Origin: Enoplolaimus lenunculus
Lineage: Eukaryota; Nematoda; Enoplea; Enoplida; Thoracostomopsidae
Assembly: GCA_030248215.1 (NCBI GenBank)
Contig: JASANG010003262.1
Coordinates: 62,001 to 126,000, forward strand
DNA: 64,000 nucleotides
Direction: 5' to 3'
Made by a program: the position numbers and the translations under genes
In this document: positions 12,988 to 24,444 of the stretch, in pieces
How the letters are laid out: every line of letters starts with the position of its first letter
Numbering within the stretch: position 1 is the stretch's first letter
The notes under the pieces: model-generated
Told to the model about the DNA's origin: nothing
Database searches by the model: none
What the model saw: only the letters and a program-made list of their open reading frames with translations

Positions 12988-13497
12988 CGTGTTCTTTTGA
13001 GCGAAGATTTGTGTTTAATGAGGAAAATCACAGAACAGTGATATCCAGTGGCAGAAAATCTTACACAAAACAGACTTGGTTGGATTGAATGGTTTTACTA
13101 GGATATGTACAGCAGGATGTGGATATAGATTCCTAGACCTACTGGAGAAAAGTTACTTGCAATATAATTAAATCTTGGGTATCTAATTATTTGGGTAAAT
13201 GCCGAACGGCTTAGCTGATGCGCATTAAAAGCGTTAAGCGGGAAATAAACTTTAAAACTCAGGCATTACCGCATGCTCAGGTTCAAATATGGCGGTTTGA
13301 GCAACATTGTTTTCATCGAAACATAGCCAAGTGAAATCTAGATGTTAACCGCAAATCAGGATGAGCTTTTCTGAAATTGTAGTTTCCTAAAGTTTACAGG
13401 TTCCTGAACCCCGCTTGAAAGTAGGACAACGTCCCATAGACACTGTTTAATCCATTGTGGATGTGGCTTGTGAACATATTGGTATTAGTAAAAGTAT

Positions 13498-13766
13498 GCT
13501 CTAAAAACTTAAACTTAAGTTATAGCTTGACTAAACTTGAATATGAGTTTAATATTTAGATTGCTGGATGGACTAACTAAACTAGAAATTTAAAGTTCAT
13601 TTTAAACTAGCAAAGTTTTAAGTTTAGATTACACTAAAAAGTATGCCAGATTTCAAATGAGTTTCAGCGTAACCTATCAGATAGTTTAGTTAATCTAGAA
13701 AGGTAGCTTAATACTGCTACAATAGCTTATAATTAAATCGAATTAGTTTAAGCTTTTAGAGAGTAG
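13498..13766. mobile_element. AACTTAAAC-rich MITE, copy with both ends
   Basis: Left GCTCTAAAAACTTAAACTT and right AGTTTAAGCTTTTAGAGAGTA form terminal inverted repeats of about 20 bases; related to copies at 1088 and 19779. Confidence 0.6.
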
Positions 13767-14314
13767 TATGACGTATTCAGGCTAAATAATAGAATACAAC
13801 AAATTGGCTCTTTGGCTGAGCAACGGAACTCAAATACACATTGTATACCTTTTAGTTGAACGAACAACATCATACATTTGAATAACTCGCCTCTTCGACA
13901 AAATTTTAATTTTATTCACACATCACCACAATATCTCGTGTCTATACATGGGTTGTTAGAATGCCGGAAATTCAGTCTAAACATTGCTTTAAAATTTCTA
14001 GTCAATTCTATAATTATTTATATTTACATCGGACGGTGAGTGAAACAGCAAGTTCTATTGTCAAAATGCTAACCTTTCAACGTGTGTATAGGAGCCGTAT
14101 TCTCAAATGTGTATAGCATCTACTGTCAGTTAAATATGAGAATTTTCGAATTGGAAAATTGTGCGATTTTGAAACTGGAATATATTTGTATACGGTAGTA
14201 GGCCGAACCATTTACAGATAAGTTTGCCATATTTACGAATCCAAAATATTATATAACAAGTTCAAACGTTTAATGATTGGTTGAAGTGGGTTGAATACCT
14301 ACCATAGCTGCTTT

Positions 14315-14493
14315 GGCTCATGTTACTTTAAGGGGCGTCCACGTTTCTGGTGGGTCTATAAAAGTGTAGGATTACATTCTATATTACATTTTTTGCTTAG
14401 GCTTAGGATTAGGAACACATTTTTGCAACGCTTAGACTTAGGCTTAGGAATACGGTTAATATACTGTTTGCGCCCCTAAAAGTAACATTGGCC
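14315..14493 (+). mobile_element. TTAGGC-bearing GGCC-ended MITE, subfamily 2
   Basis: Ends GGCTCATGTTACTTTAAGGG ... CCCCTAAAAGTAACATTGGCC. Flanks GCTGCTTT and GCTGATTT form an 8-base target duplication with one mismatch. The centre carries TTAGGCTTAGG and GCAACGCTTAG. Confidence 0.8.
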
Positions 14494-14528
14494 GCTGATT
14501 TTTCCTAATATTTTATTGATATGGCTGA

Positions 14529-14660
14529 CTAAGGATGGCGCTATACTTGTCGTGCGGCGCTGGATGGCATCGTCTAAATTAATTTTATGACGAAATCCAG
14601 TACCGTACGATAAGCGTTTGATGCTGTCCGGTGCGAGACGGTATCGTACCCCGCCGCACA
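14529..14660. repeat. GC-rich GCGCTATACTTG repeat
   Basis: GGCGCTATACTTGTCGTGCGGCGC at the left and a CCGCCGCAC segment at the right match the family of 41030-41188 and 51846-52466. Confidence 0.55.
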
Positions 14661-14739
14661 ACGGCAGTATGCAGTATGGTCAAAAAGTATTGCGTCATCC
14701 AAATCAGAACACAACGAACGACCATTGGTAACCCGCCTC

Positions 14740-14857
14740 TTCAACTGCATTTTCCGTCGAGTATATGTGTCGACCGTATACTGCCGGCTAGCATGCATAC
14801 AGTGCATTGCACTATATTGAATCGGCACATAACGGGCAAGCATGACTCACGTGCTTA
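14740..14857 (-). mobile_element. partial SINE-like repeat (family A), cut by another element
   Basis: Reverse complement of the body upstream of the tRNA-like head at 21826-21950 (CATGCTTGCCCGTTATGT, AGTGCAATGCACTGTATGC). Its left end is broken by the element starting at 14858. Confidence 0.6.
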
Positions 14858-15279
14858 CTGTAGTGACCCGAATAAGAGGGGGGACTGAAATTTAATTGGC
14901 GTCTCCAGAGGGCGCTCCCCTTGTTATTCGGTTACGGACTGTTATTTATTTTTAACCCACGTTCCGCCACCCTTCGTTACTTATATATCCGGTACTGTTT
15001 GTCTTGGATCAATAGCTTGAGCGATCATGCAAGGTTATACTTAGGAATGTACTTTCAACATTTAAGTACGCTTTAAAGATTCGAACTCAATTTTATTTGG
15101 TCCTGGAGTCATTTAACCACTACAACTAGGAATAACTGACCTTCATGGACTCTAATTAGAATTTAGGCACTCTATCCGCGTACGGACTCTTATTAGGGAT
15201 ACGGACTCCTATTGATTGGGACTCAAAATGGGGACCCCACCTTGTATTACCCCACACCCTCGTATCCGGGTCACTACAG
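14858..15279. mobile_element. CTGTAGTGACCCG MITE with TA target duplication
   Basis: Ends CTGTAGTGACCCGAATAAGA and CGTATCCGGGTCACTACAG are inverted repeats flanked by TA on both sides (14856-14857, 15280-15281). Internal motif GGACTC(T/C)(T/A)ATTAG recurs; related fragments at about 53640-53730 and 58865-58950. Confidence 0.8.
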
Positions 15280-15542
15280 TACAAGAGCAATTATCGGTTG
15301 CTAACAACTATTTTCCAAATCGATAATGCTGTGTGTTTACTAAAAGTTCATAGTTTAAATTGGAAACATTTGAACTTCAACTCTGCGTTGAAATTTTTTT
15401 CGATGAAATTTTGAAATGAAAAAAACCTGAGGGTGATACTATACAACGCACATGCGTTGTGTTTGCGGGGAATCGAGTTAAAAAAACTGGGTCAGCGGCC
15501 GAAAAAGAGCTTTTGTATTGTTTTTTGCGTTTTCCATTGTTT

Positions 15543-15746
15543 GTAGTTATATCTTTCGGTATATGTATCTTACTTCAAATAGTATTTAGCAAGGGCATAG
15601 TTAGGGGGATGTCAGGGGTCAAACCCTTGTTGCGAATTTCGTCTGTAGTTATATCTTTCGGTATATGTATCTCATTTCAAATAGTATTTAGCAAGGGCAT
15701 AGTCAGGGGGTGTGTCAGGGGTCCGACCCCGGTTTCGAATTTCGTC
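15543..15746. repeat. tandem duplication, 102-base period
   Basis: GTAGTTATATCTTTCGGTAT through GCGAATTTCGTC occurs twice with about a dozen differences. Confidence 0.85.
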
Positions 15747-15923
15747 CAAGCGGGCCGGATTTCTATGGGACTGCAATAGGGTGAGTTTAAGCTTTATACT
15801 ATTTTTGCTTAAGCTTAGGCTTGGGCTTAGGCTTAGAGTTAGGTACAAGCTCATTTTTACGCTTAGGCTCAGGCTTAGGAATATGTTTATACTAATGTAA
15901 TGGCCTTGTTTTATACATGGGTC
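15731..15923 (+). mobile_element. TTAGGC-bearing GGCC-ended MITE, degraded left end
   Basis: Internal GGGACTGCAATAGGGTGAGTTTAAG and TTAGGCTTGGGCTTAGGC with right end GGCCTTGTTTTATACATGGGTC; same layout as 43695-43908. Confidence 0.65.
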
Positions 15924-16870
15924 AAAACTTTCATGAGATGTGACCCTCTTTCTAAAAAACTGTATGAACTTTTTTATTTTCCTTGTGTTTTTCTATGGTT
16001 TGTAAACTTAATAATTAATTTATTTTTTCTAACACCAAATATTAAGATTCTGCGAATTCTGAAGATATCTCAACGCAGCAATCATATGAATTTTAAAATT
16101 TGCACAAAAGTTGGCAGAAAACTTGTTTATCTGTTTACTTTAACCACCGATAGCTGACACCTAACTCTGGTTACGTTTATTTGCAATATGATTTGCTGAA
16201 CTATTTACAGTGGTTTATAGTGTCCAATAATAATTTGGTTGTTCGTAAACAAGAGGGATTAAATGTCAAAAACGTACTAAATTTCTAAGTGTTCATTTAG
16301 TGGTTAAGAAACTTAACTTGCCATTACTGGCTTTTGAGAATACGAGCACATATGCATTGTTTTTTTTTATTTTCTTCCACTGTTTTGAATTTTTTTAACT
16401 TAAAGCCCTATTCACACGTGCAAGGTTTGACAGCAAAATTTTGCAGCTACAAATTATTGACTGGAATTCATGGTATTTAATTTAATTCGCACCTATGAAT
16501 GCAGTTGCAAATCGCTTGAATTTCTTGCTCCTGCAGTTTGATTGGTCAATCGGAATGTTCCTTTGAAAATACAATTTAAGCTGGGAAGAATTGGTGAATT
16601 CCACACAACATCAATTAAATATCTGCTTTTAGTAGAAATTTTGGCTGGGTTGCAGAAACATGACTTATTCGAATTCAAGCTTATGCAAAATTTTACTTAA
16701 GTTTTGTAATTTTGACTTATGTCGGATGTTTTTCAACACGAATTTTGATTTTCCAAAATCATCAACAGTTGCTGAATTCCTAGCTAGTTTTGAGTCTCTA
16801 GTGGTGATTTTAAAATGGGACAGTTCGAATCTACAGGGTTTGCCAATTTATCAAAAAATTCGATTCCCAA
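15924..16870. other. intergenic, nothing recognised
   Basis: AT-rich with open frames under 120 codons and no domain. Confidence 0.45.
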
Positions 16871-16873
16871 TGT

Positions 16874-17062
16874 GGCCATGTAAAGAACATGAGCAGAACA
16901 GTTTTATAGGCATATTCCTAAGCCTAAGCCTACGCCTAAGCCTAAACCAAAGCACAAGAATGAGCATATTCCTAAGCCTAAGCCTAAGCCTAAGCCAAGC
17001 AAAAAAATAAGTCTAAAGCTTGTGCTTATTCTATTCTAGTACCACAGAGGGCCCCCAATGTT
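16874..17062 (-). mobile_element. TTAGGC-bearing GGCC-ended MITE, inverted
   Basis: Left end GGCCATGTAAAGAACATGAG, two GCCTAA tracts spaced by CAAGAATGAGCATATTC, then AAGTCTAAAGCTTGTGCTTATTCTATTC; the right end is degraded. Confidence 0.7.
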
Positions 17063-17557
17063 AAGTGTCTTTCTTGGGTTAAGTCTAAAATTGACTTCAG
17101 TATCGTCTTAAGTAATGTTTGTGCAATTCACTAATTATCTTCTATTTTAACCTACCGTTCAGCGATAGTGTTTTAGAACTTAGAAAAAGTGCATATTTTT
17201 CGCGTGAGTTTCCTCAGCTCAAAATTTAGACGAATTTATGCTGTTGTATTCTCGTTTAGAATTGCGTTAAACTGAACGCTGAAACTCAGGCTGTATGAGC
17301 AATATTGCTGTCGGGAGAATATTTGAATAGTTTGTTTAATTATTGCACAGCGTTGCAAAATGAAACTCGTTTTCCCATAGAAAACGCTTGTTTAAGTTTT
17401 ATGTGAAATTCAATTCGTATGAAATTGATTTTGAAAATTTTTTACCAAAAATTAGTACCAAAATATAAAAATGACAAATGTATAAAAGGAATATTAGAAG
17501 AATGCCTAAAATATAAGCAAAGTGGCAGTATTAACCGGTATAAGTCTAGCACGATTT

Positions 17558-17788
17558 ACTGTAAATTCCAATGAGTTGATTAATTTCTGAGTTAATAGCA
17601 GTAAACTTTAAGTCCCTCTGAGTTAAATTGATTCTCACTCTGAGTTGAGTAGATTCCGGGAGAGTTATTTAATTAAATTTTAATGAGTTGTTTCCACTTA
17701 GAATTATGAGTTCTGATAGTACTACCTTAGCAGACTGAGTGATTCGACTCAATTTAAATTGAAATCAATTGACTGGAATTTACAGTGT
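17558..17788. mobile_element. GAGTTGATT-rich foldback MITE
   Basis: ACTGTAAATTCCA at the left and TGGAATTTACAGT at the right are perfect inverted repeats; inside are many GAGTTAATT/GACTCAATT motifs. Short relatives at 247-353 and 48580-48647. Confidence 0.75.
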
Positions 17789-19020
17789 TTAATGAATTAA
17801 TGTTTTTTGAGGTTTCCGGTCATCAACACCGTTTTGAACCCGAAATCTTAAGCTTAAAAATTAACCAGAATTTTAGCATTTGTTCGCTGGCAAATTTAGC
17901 GTCAGAAAAATCCGCTGGTTTTAGTTCGATTAGTTAATTTGCGAATCATTTTACTGTTTGAGCAAGGATTTCAAAGCAATTTTGCGTTTTGGTCAGATCC
18001 AAATTTTTTGAATGCGAAGGGGGTAAGTTTAAAGTTTTTTGGCAAAAAATTAATGTTGAAGAGGTACATGTTTTTTTTCAAACAGCACTGGATTGCGTTT
18101 ATAGTGTGGAGAATGTGTATTGAACTTCACAAAAAACAATTTGTCTTCAAGCCTTGCATAACACCGTCCTATGAAGGTGCCAAATGCGTGCCCACAGTGA
18201 CGTAATTTTGGTTCAGGTGCCTGAGGAAAGTTTTAGTCCCAAATTATTACCCTCTATATTTAGCTCATGGGTTGTGGCTATGGGCTTCAAAGTCGTATTT
18301 TCAATAATTACATTTTGTTTTCAATGTGAATTCAGTTTAATAAAAATTTGAAATTTTTTTCGGAAAAAATTAACTTCAATTCATCATTTCAACTACAGTT
18401 TTTGCACGGGCTGCCGTTGCTGACAAGTCATTGCTTCAGTTGGATGGGATTTCACTATACCCAGTGACAGCGCGTAGATAATCAAAGTAGGCTATTTGGT
18501 TGAATTTAACGTTAACCTGGTGTGTCTAAAATTATTAATAGCGGGTAAACGCTTTTTTTTACTCGGTTCAGGTTTTGCCGTCGAAAAAATTTCTTAATGA
18601 AGTATACTTTATTTTTCAAGCCTTTGAATTAATGGATCAAAATTGTTAAGAATTCTATCACAAGTTTGTGATAAATTAAACACGTTTAAAATTACTTGTG
18701 CAGATTGTGTACATTTCATTAAACAACGGATCCAAAAATTTCTGACTTGAAACCACACGATCTACAATAACGAAAAAAAACTTGCTAGTATAGTGAGTTA
18801 GAAGCCAAACGTAATTTCAGCAGTAAATCTTAATACTAAATTTTTTGTTTCGTTAAGAAAACCTGAGCGATTCATCTTTGAATTGGCCAAAGTTGTAGCA
18901 GTTTTCAAAATTTTCGAATTTGATTTTGCATAGTTTAGGCTTATGCTCAACTTTTAGCTTTAACTTTGGCTTGGCCTAAGCTAGTGGGGAAAGCTACAGA
19001 AACGCCCCTGGTACTTTGTC
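17789..19020. other. intergenic, nothing recognised
   Basis: AT-rich, no repeat or domain identified by eye. Confidence 0.4.
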
Positions 19021-19225
19021 TTAGACTTTGAAATAGACCGGTAGTGTCAACGGAAAATTTTCGTTGAGGTAGGGTTTAACCTACGCTACGACACATTTTG
19101 TTCACCGGGCGAATTTTATATTGTGAACGGCGCATTAAAGAAAGTATTGTGATAAATGTCTTCGTCAAAAGAGTCCGTGATACTGTGTTAATGTGAATCC
19201 ATCATCGCTGTGTTAATAACGCCAT

Positions 19226-19228
<3 letters not shown>

Positions 19229-19286
<58 letters not shown>
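19229..19286. repeat. (TA)n microsatellite
   Basis: 29 consecutive TA units. The bases upstream (19020-19150) match the right part of the TA-flanked element at 41530. Confidence 0.95.
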
Positions 19287-19289
<3 letters not shown>

Positions 19290-19778
19290 GTGAATTTTTT
19301 GTTATAACAAACGTTAAATTTGATTAAATTTCGCTTGAATTATCACACTTTCGAAAGGTGTTTTTCCTCTCACAGTCTAAAAATGTAATATGATTCGCAG
19401 AAAGATTTGGATGTTTTCGTTTGAAATTTTTTTAAAAGAAAATATGGAATTTAGTTTTTAAAATTTTACAAAAATGAGACAGTCTTTTGCAACAAACGCC
19501 CTCATTAATGAGTATTTAATTCGAAATGTCAATAAAGAATAGTATCAAGGCGCCAAAGTTGTAGCATAAGCGTAAGCCTAAGCTTAATTTAGAAATCACA
19601 CATTAACTGTGTCCTGCTGCGGCAGTCTAAGTGCGATAAGCTGCGAAATCTGTTGTCGCTCAATTTATTAGGTTAAATGGACATATCTGCAGGAAGCCTT
19701 ATTCCCATATATCCCAACAGTTTAAAAAAATCTTCCATTTCAGCTTTTGAGAAAAAAAATTGTTTTAGAAGGTATCCG

Positions 19779-20145
19779 TACTCTCTAAAAGATTAAACTA
19801 ACTTAACTTAAGCTTAAACTAATCCAGCAGCATTAAGCAAGTTTTCTAGATTAACTAAACATAACAGGTAGGTTTAGGCTTAAACTTATTTAAAATGTTA
19901 CATATTTTTAGTTTAAGCTGAACTTAATGAATTCTTAGGCGCACAGAATTGTTGGAGCAGCACTAGTTACTTAAACTATAAGTAAGTTTAACTTAAACTC
20001 GTGTTTAACTGAACAATTATGTCAGTCTAAGTTAAACTTACAATTCTAGTTTAATTGATAGTCTGTCCAGCTGTTTCAATTTTACTTAAACGTAATATTT
20101 AAATTTAATTAAGCTATAATTTAAGCTTAAGGATTTGGACAGTCG
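19779..20145 (+). mobile_element. AACTTAAAC-rich MITE-like repeat, copy 3
   Basis: TACTCTCTAAAAGATTAAACT left end and the AACAGGTAGGTTTA(G/T)GCTTAAAC internal segment match the copy at 1088. Right end approximate. Confidence 0.55.
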
Positions 20146-20442
20146 ATAGAAAATAGAAACGAATATTTTCTTTAAAATAACCTACTGGTTGCTAAGTTTA
20201 AGAACAACATTTCTCGCTTGGTACGCTTGTTAACAGCAAAAAACTTTTATATCAGGGTAAAAACCTTTAACTGAAATGAAATCGTCGCTACATCTCTGGA
20301 CACTAGTGACCTTTATTAACTTTTACTATTGGAGATTTAAGACAAAATTTAATTTGTGAAAATGTAACGGTGACAAAAAAATTAGTCACGCAACGACAGT
20401 CGTAAAACAATGAATTTTAAATTTGAAATTTAATACCGCTGA

Positions 20443-20606
20443 CACTGGTTTGACAAATTTCAAAAAATTAATAAATGATAGAAAAATTTATGTTTTTCGT
20501 TTGTGTTTTTTTTCGCATTTTGCAGCAAACGAATAAAAAAACAAACGAAAAACATTAAATTATTTTTCTATCATTTATTAATTTCATTAAATTTGTCAAA
20601 CCAGTG
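20443..20606. repeat. long near-perfect inverted repeat (hairpin)
   Basis: Arms of about 60 bases (from CACTGGTTTGACAAATTT to its complement AAATTTGTCAAACCAGTG) separated by about 35 bases. Few mismatches; no repeat-family copy noticed elsewhere in the window. Confidence 0.85.
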
Positions 20607-21825
20607 GGCGAAAAGGATCGACAATCAATCGCCAGATGTATTTCAAGAAGACGATTTCATAACAAATAGGGTTTGGTTAAGCGAATTGCTTTACGCACAA
20701 ACTTTAAGCTTAAATAATTACCGCTGCGACCGTAAAACTCTATGGACGATGTAAAGCAAAGCAGTCTCACTGGCGGATATAATCGGTGTACAGGTCACCG
20801 AAAATGTAACAAGAATCAAAATCAAATTATTAAAATTGCGTTTGGGTTCTCGTTCGATTCGTTGGCGAACCTTTTTTCACTATCATATCACTGCGGCGGC
20901 TCCCACCAGTTTCTGGATCGGCCGCAGATTGGCTTTGTCGTTAATTAATATACTGCTTAATTTAGAAAGATGTTAAAGATCAGTTTTCGTGTTTCATTTT
21001 TAATATACATCCTGTTAAAATTAACGCAAACATTAATAATTACACTTTTTTGTTTTAATTTGAGACACAATTAACGTTTTTGACTAATATTAAAGTTACT
21101 CTTTTTTTATCAATGCGTTATGATTCATTTTCAACTGCGGGAGTTGACTTGTTCTATTTAATATATAGATTTTTTCAACGGAAGCTGGGGTGGCCGTAAC
21201 AGGGCTTATCAGCAGCGCGGCTAGCGTATCATATCGGTAGGATATAAATATCATATTTAATTAATTTTTTTAAAAAATAAATAGTTTTTAAACTTAATTT
21301 TTAATATCTTATTACGGCAATTTTTCCACTTTTGTTTCAATTTTAGAATGAGTTATTAACTGATATTAAAGTGATGCTTTTTTATGGCAAATTCTATATG
21401 AATCATTTGCAATTAGCGTGTGTTTTATTCTGATTTGCATTCACTTTTGACGTGCAATCAGCTGTTTATTATTTGTATTTTCGCATCTTTCGTTTTGTCA
21501 TGGGTTAAAAATTTAACAGCTTCTCCAGCCAACAAAACCACAAAAATGTCTTCTTCCAAAATCTGTTAGCCGGAAGCATCTTTGTTGATAATCGACTATA
21601 AAAGCAGTTGAAGAAGCGGAATGCGTGGAACAGTCGTAGAGCGTTTGTTTACGGATATGTTGATCGCTAGTTCGAAACCACATGGGTTTGAAGTTTCGGT
21701 TCTTATCTTGACTGACATGGCAACTAATCCATGGAGGAAACGATGAATTGTCGCGCTATGAACACTGTATCGAGGTAAAAATAGGATGGACGGCCAAGGG
21801 ACGACCTTGTTGAAAATTGGTACAT
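20607..21825. other. intergenic, nothing recognised
   Basis: AT-rich; no gene or known repeat identified. A 99-codon minus-strand open frame at 21596-21895 partly overlaps the SINE-like repeat and is not supported. Confidence 0.4.
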
Positions 21826-22085
21826 TTAAGCATGTGAGACTTGCTTGTCCGTTATGTATACATGCAATATAGTGCAGTGTACTGTACGTATACACGCCGG
21901 CCGCATACGGTCGTTATATAGTTGACGATGAAGCAGTTAAAGAGGCGGGCAACATAGCGCAATGGTAGAACACTTGTCTCGGAAGCCTAAGGCCGCTAGT
22001 TCAATCTCAGTTCGGTAGGCCTGCTTTTCCAGCTGCTTAGTAAAAAAGGTCTGAAATCCCGGTTTCTATCTAGACTTACATGTTA
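21826..22085 (+). mobile_element. tRNA-derived SINE-like element, family A
   Basis: Contains a tRNA-like A box (TAGCGCAATGGTAG, from 21955) and B box (TAGTTCAATCTC, from 21998) at tRNA spacing, followed by the body TTTTCCAGCTGCTTAGT and GTCTGA-ATCCCGGTTTC. The body and the upstream CATGTGAGACTTGCTTGTC are shared with 38030-38265. Confidence 0.7.
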
Positions 22086-22212
22086 ATGCTGGATGAGTAT
22101 TGTGGCAACTGTAGCATTTTGCCCCGTTTTCCCACAAGATGGCAAACTATGGATTTGAGTTACCTATATTCGCTTATCACATTTTCGTATTTCTGAACAA
22201 TAATATGGACAT

Positions 22213-22215
<3 letters not shown>

Positions 22216-22274
<59 letters not shown>
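22216..22274. repeat. (AT)n microsatellite
   Basis: About 29 AT units. Confidence 0.95.
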
Positions 22275-22275
<1 letters not shown>

Positions 22276-22798
22276 CATATATATTGTTATATTAGTCAAC
22301 GCGTGCTCTAATTTTTGACTGATATTTCGTTTGTTTTCGAACACTTTTATCATAGATTATTTTCATTGTTTTCGCTGTTTTTTCAAAGAAAACTAACCGC
22401 GTTTAGTGGAAACTCTAAACGCGATTTTTAAACGAATCCTTAGATTCGGCGTCCGATAGTATAGAACGAAACATAATAATAGAAAAACACTACCGTCTAT
22501 TATTGCGAAATTATCTGTCTTTTTTTCTCAATTATTGTAATACTTTTTTCTCAAAGTTTTACTTTGTCAAAAATGTTATACTCCATATTAATTAAAACGT
22601 TATATGTGTTTTTATCTTTATAAATCATATATTCTTGCTGGTGTTTTCTGTGTTAATTTGGCAAAACTATTTCTAAAATCGTTTAGTAAACAATTATTCT
22701 TAGTCATTCTTTGGAACTTTCGTTTCGCAATTAGCAATGTTTTGCGCTAAGTAATTCATGAAAAGTGTAAATTTTTTAAGAAGATTTACAGCCGTTAG
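22275..22798. other. intergenic, nothing recognised
   Basis: AT-rich sequence without recognisable features. Confidence 0.4.
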
Positions 22799-23074
22799 GG
22801 CTTTTGTTACTTTTTATGGTCGGCCGGTGGATCCATCAAAGAGTAGGTTTAGATTCTAGATTACATTTTTTGCTTAGACTTAGGCTTACGAATACAGTTT
22901 TGCAACGCTTAGGCTTGGGCTTAGGAATATACTTTTCGAACGTTTAGGCTTAGCCCAAGGAACACACTTTTGCAGTGCATAGACTTAGGCTTATTAACAC
23001 ACTTTTGCAACACTTAGACTTAGGCTTAGGAATACGCTTAATCAACTGTTACGAGCCTAAAAGTAACATAGGCC
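22799..23074 (+). mobile_element. TTAGGC-bearing GGCC-ended MITE, subfamily 2, expanded
   Basis: Right end CCTAAAAGTAACATAGGCC and left GGCTTTTGTTACTTTT. The internal unit (A/C)ACTTTTGCAACNCTTAGACTTAGGCTTA is repeated about five times, making this the longest copy. Target duplication not clear. Confidence 0.7.
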
Positions 23075-23339
23075 TCGGTTTATAAGCGTGAACGCAAACA
23101 AATGTTATTTCATAAATTTTTTAAAATTGTGCATACGATAGTCCAAGGAGGGCAAGAAAAGTGAACCCCTTAAAAATATTAATCTTAGTAATAAGTCATG
23201 CTAAATACTTATATGCGTTCTTAAAAACGGCTAAAGCTTGACGGGTGTGTAATTAATATTTATTTTCAAATTTTAGAGTTTATTCAAAACAATTTGAACT
23301 GTCGCGTTTTAAAAAAATGCTGGATTTGTTCCTGCAAGA

Positions 23340-23725
23340 CTATGCGTCGTTGATATTGCAAAATTTTGCCGACCCACAAAATGTGTCATAGCTCACGGTT
23401 AACAAATACTGCGTTATCCCTACGTCAACGGAAAATTGGACCGTTGACCCGATTTCATCGCGAGACACAAACCGGTTTGTGACACGCGTTGAAGTAAAGG
23501 ACAACAGAAGTTTTTTGTTGAAGTAGGGTCGACGAGTGGCACAGGGTGTAAAACAGTGTTGACTCTGTATTAACAGGTGCCGCAAACCGGCTTTGTCACA
23601 AGCGTTGAGGTAGGCTCAGCGGAAAATTTCCGTTGAAATAGGATTAACTAGTCGTTGATAACTCTGGGCTGACACATTTTGTGGTCCGGGTAAATTTTTT
23701 GGTAATGTGAACGACGCAATATATA
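23340..23725. mobile_element. diverged element with GTTGAGGTAGG motifs
   Basis: Shares GACACATTTTGT, GTTTGTGACACGCGTTGA and GGAAAATTTCCGTTGA with the TA-flanked element at 41530-41793. Ends are uncertain. Confidence 0.5.
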
Positions 23726-24266
23726 TTCCTAAATCTAATAGCCAGGGTGGGAGTAGCCGCCACCCCATACCCCTAATTTGGGAGGTCCACTCCTAAAAAG
23801 GCACTACCTTATCCGGTTGAAACAAAAATCGCCAAAGTTATAAAATGCTTCTCGCTCGTTTCGCTCACGAGTTTGGAGCCCCGACACCCTGGAGTTTGTG
23901 GAGAGCCCTAACCTCTGTCTGCTTGTGAAGCGGACCTTAAGTCAGGGCCGGAGCAGCCACCCCTATACCTCCCATTTGGTCGCCCCCACCCCAAAGAGGG
24001 GCCCCCACTGTACCAAAGACTTTAAATCAAAAATAGCCGTTAATAATCAACTTGAATAAGCGGCCCAACCCTAGAATTTTGGAATGATTCCCCGTCCCGG
24101 ACTGATCCGGCACTGTCTGAAGTATTTGTTTAGATTCTATTATGCAATGAATGATTTGTCTACTATATTATATTATGAAACCGTATTTTGTTACGGAACA
24201 GTTACCCCGAACCAATTAGGCTAAGTTAATAACCAAACCTGGTTACATTTTTGAATTTTAGGTGCT
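23726..24266. other. intergenic, upstream of the gene
   Basis: No exon recognised. Holds two related segments about 180 bases apart (GCCACCCC-TACCCC region and its relative near 23950). Confidence 0.4.
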
Positions 24267-24273
24267 TATAAAA
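24267..24273 (+). promoter_or_regulatory. possible TATA box (TATAAAA)
   Basis: A TATAAAA lies about 175 bases upstream of the proposed start codon at 24445, with no known repeat between. This fits a core promoter, but in AT-rich DNA the motif also occurs by chance. A trans-spliced leader acceptor directly before the ATG (TTTCAAG) is an alternative reading of this 5' end. Confidence 0.25.
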
Positions 24274-24444
24274 CGTCGTTCAAGTATATAATCAACGAAT
24301 ATGTAATTTTTATATTAATTCCTACAACCGCTAATATTGCATTTGACACCGGAGCGCGATTTGTTTTAAGTAAAATTAAAATTTTTTACGAAAATTATTG
24401 AAATTTAAAATTAAGCTCATATCAAAAAAAATCACTGTTTCAAG

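Noticed and set aside
12798-13088. Overlapping open frames of poly-Val, poly-Cys, poly-Leu and poly-Asn
   Set aside because: Pure products of the (GTT)n microsatellite at 12895-12987 in different frames and strands.
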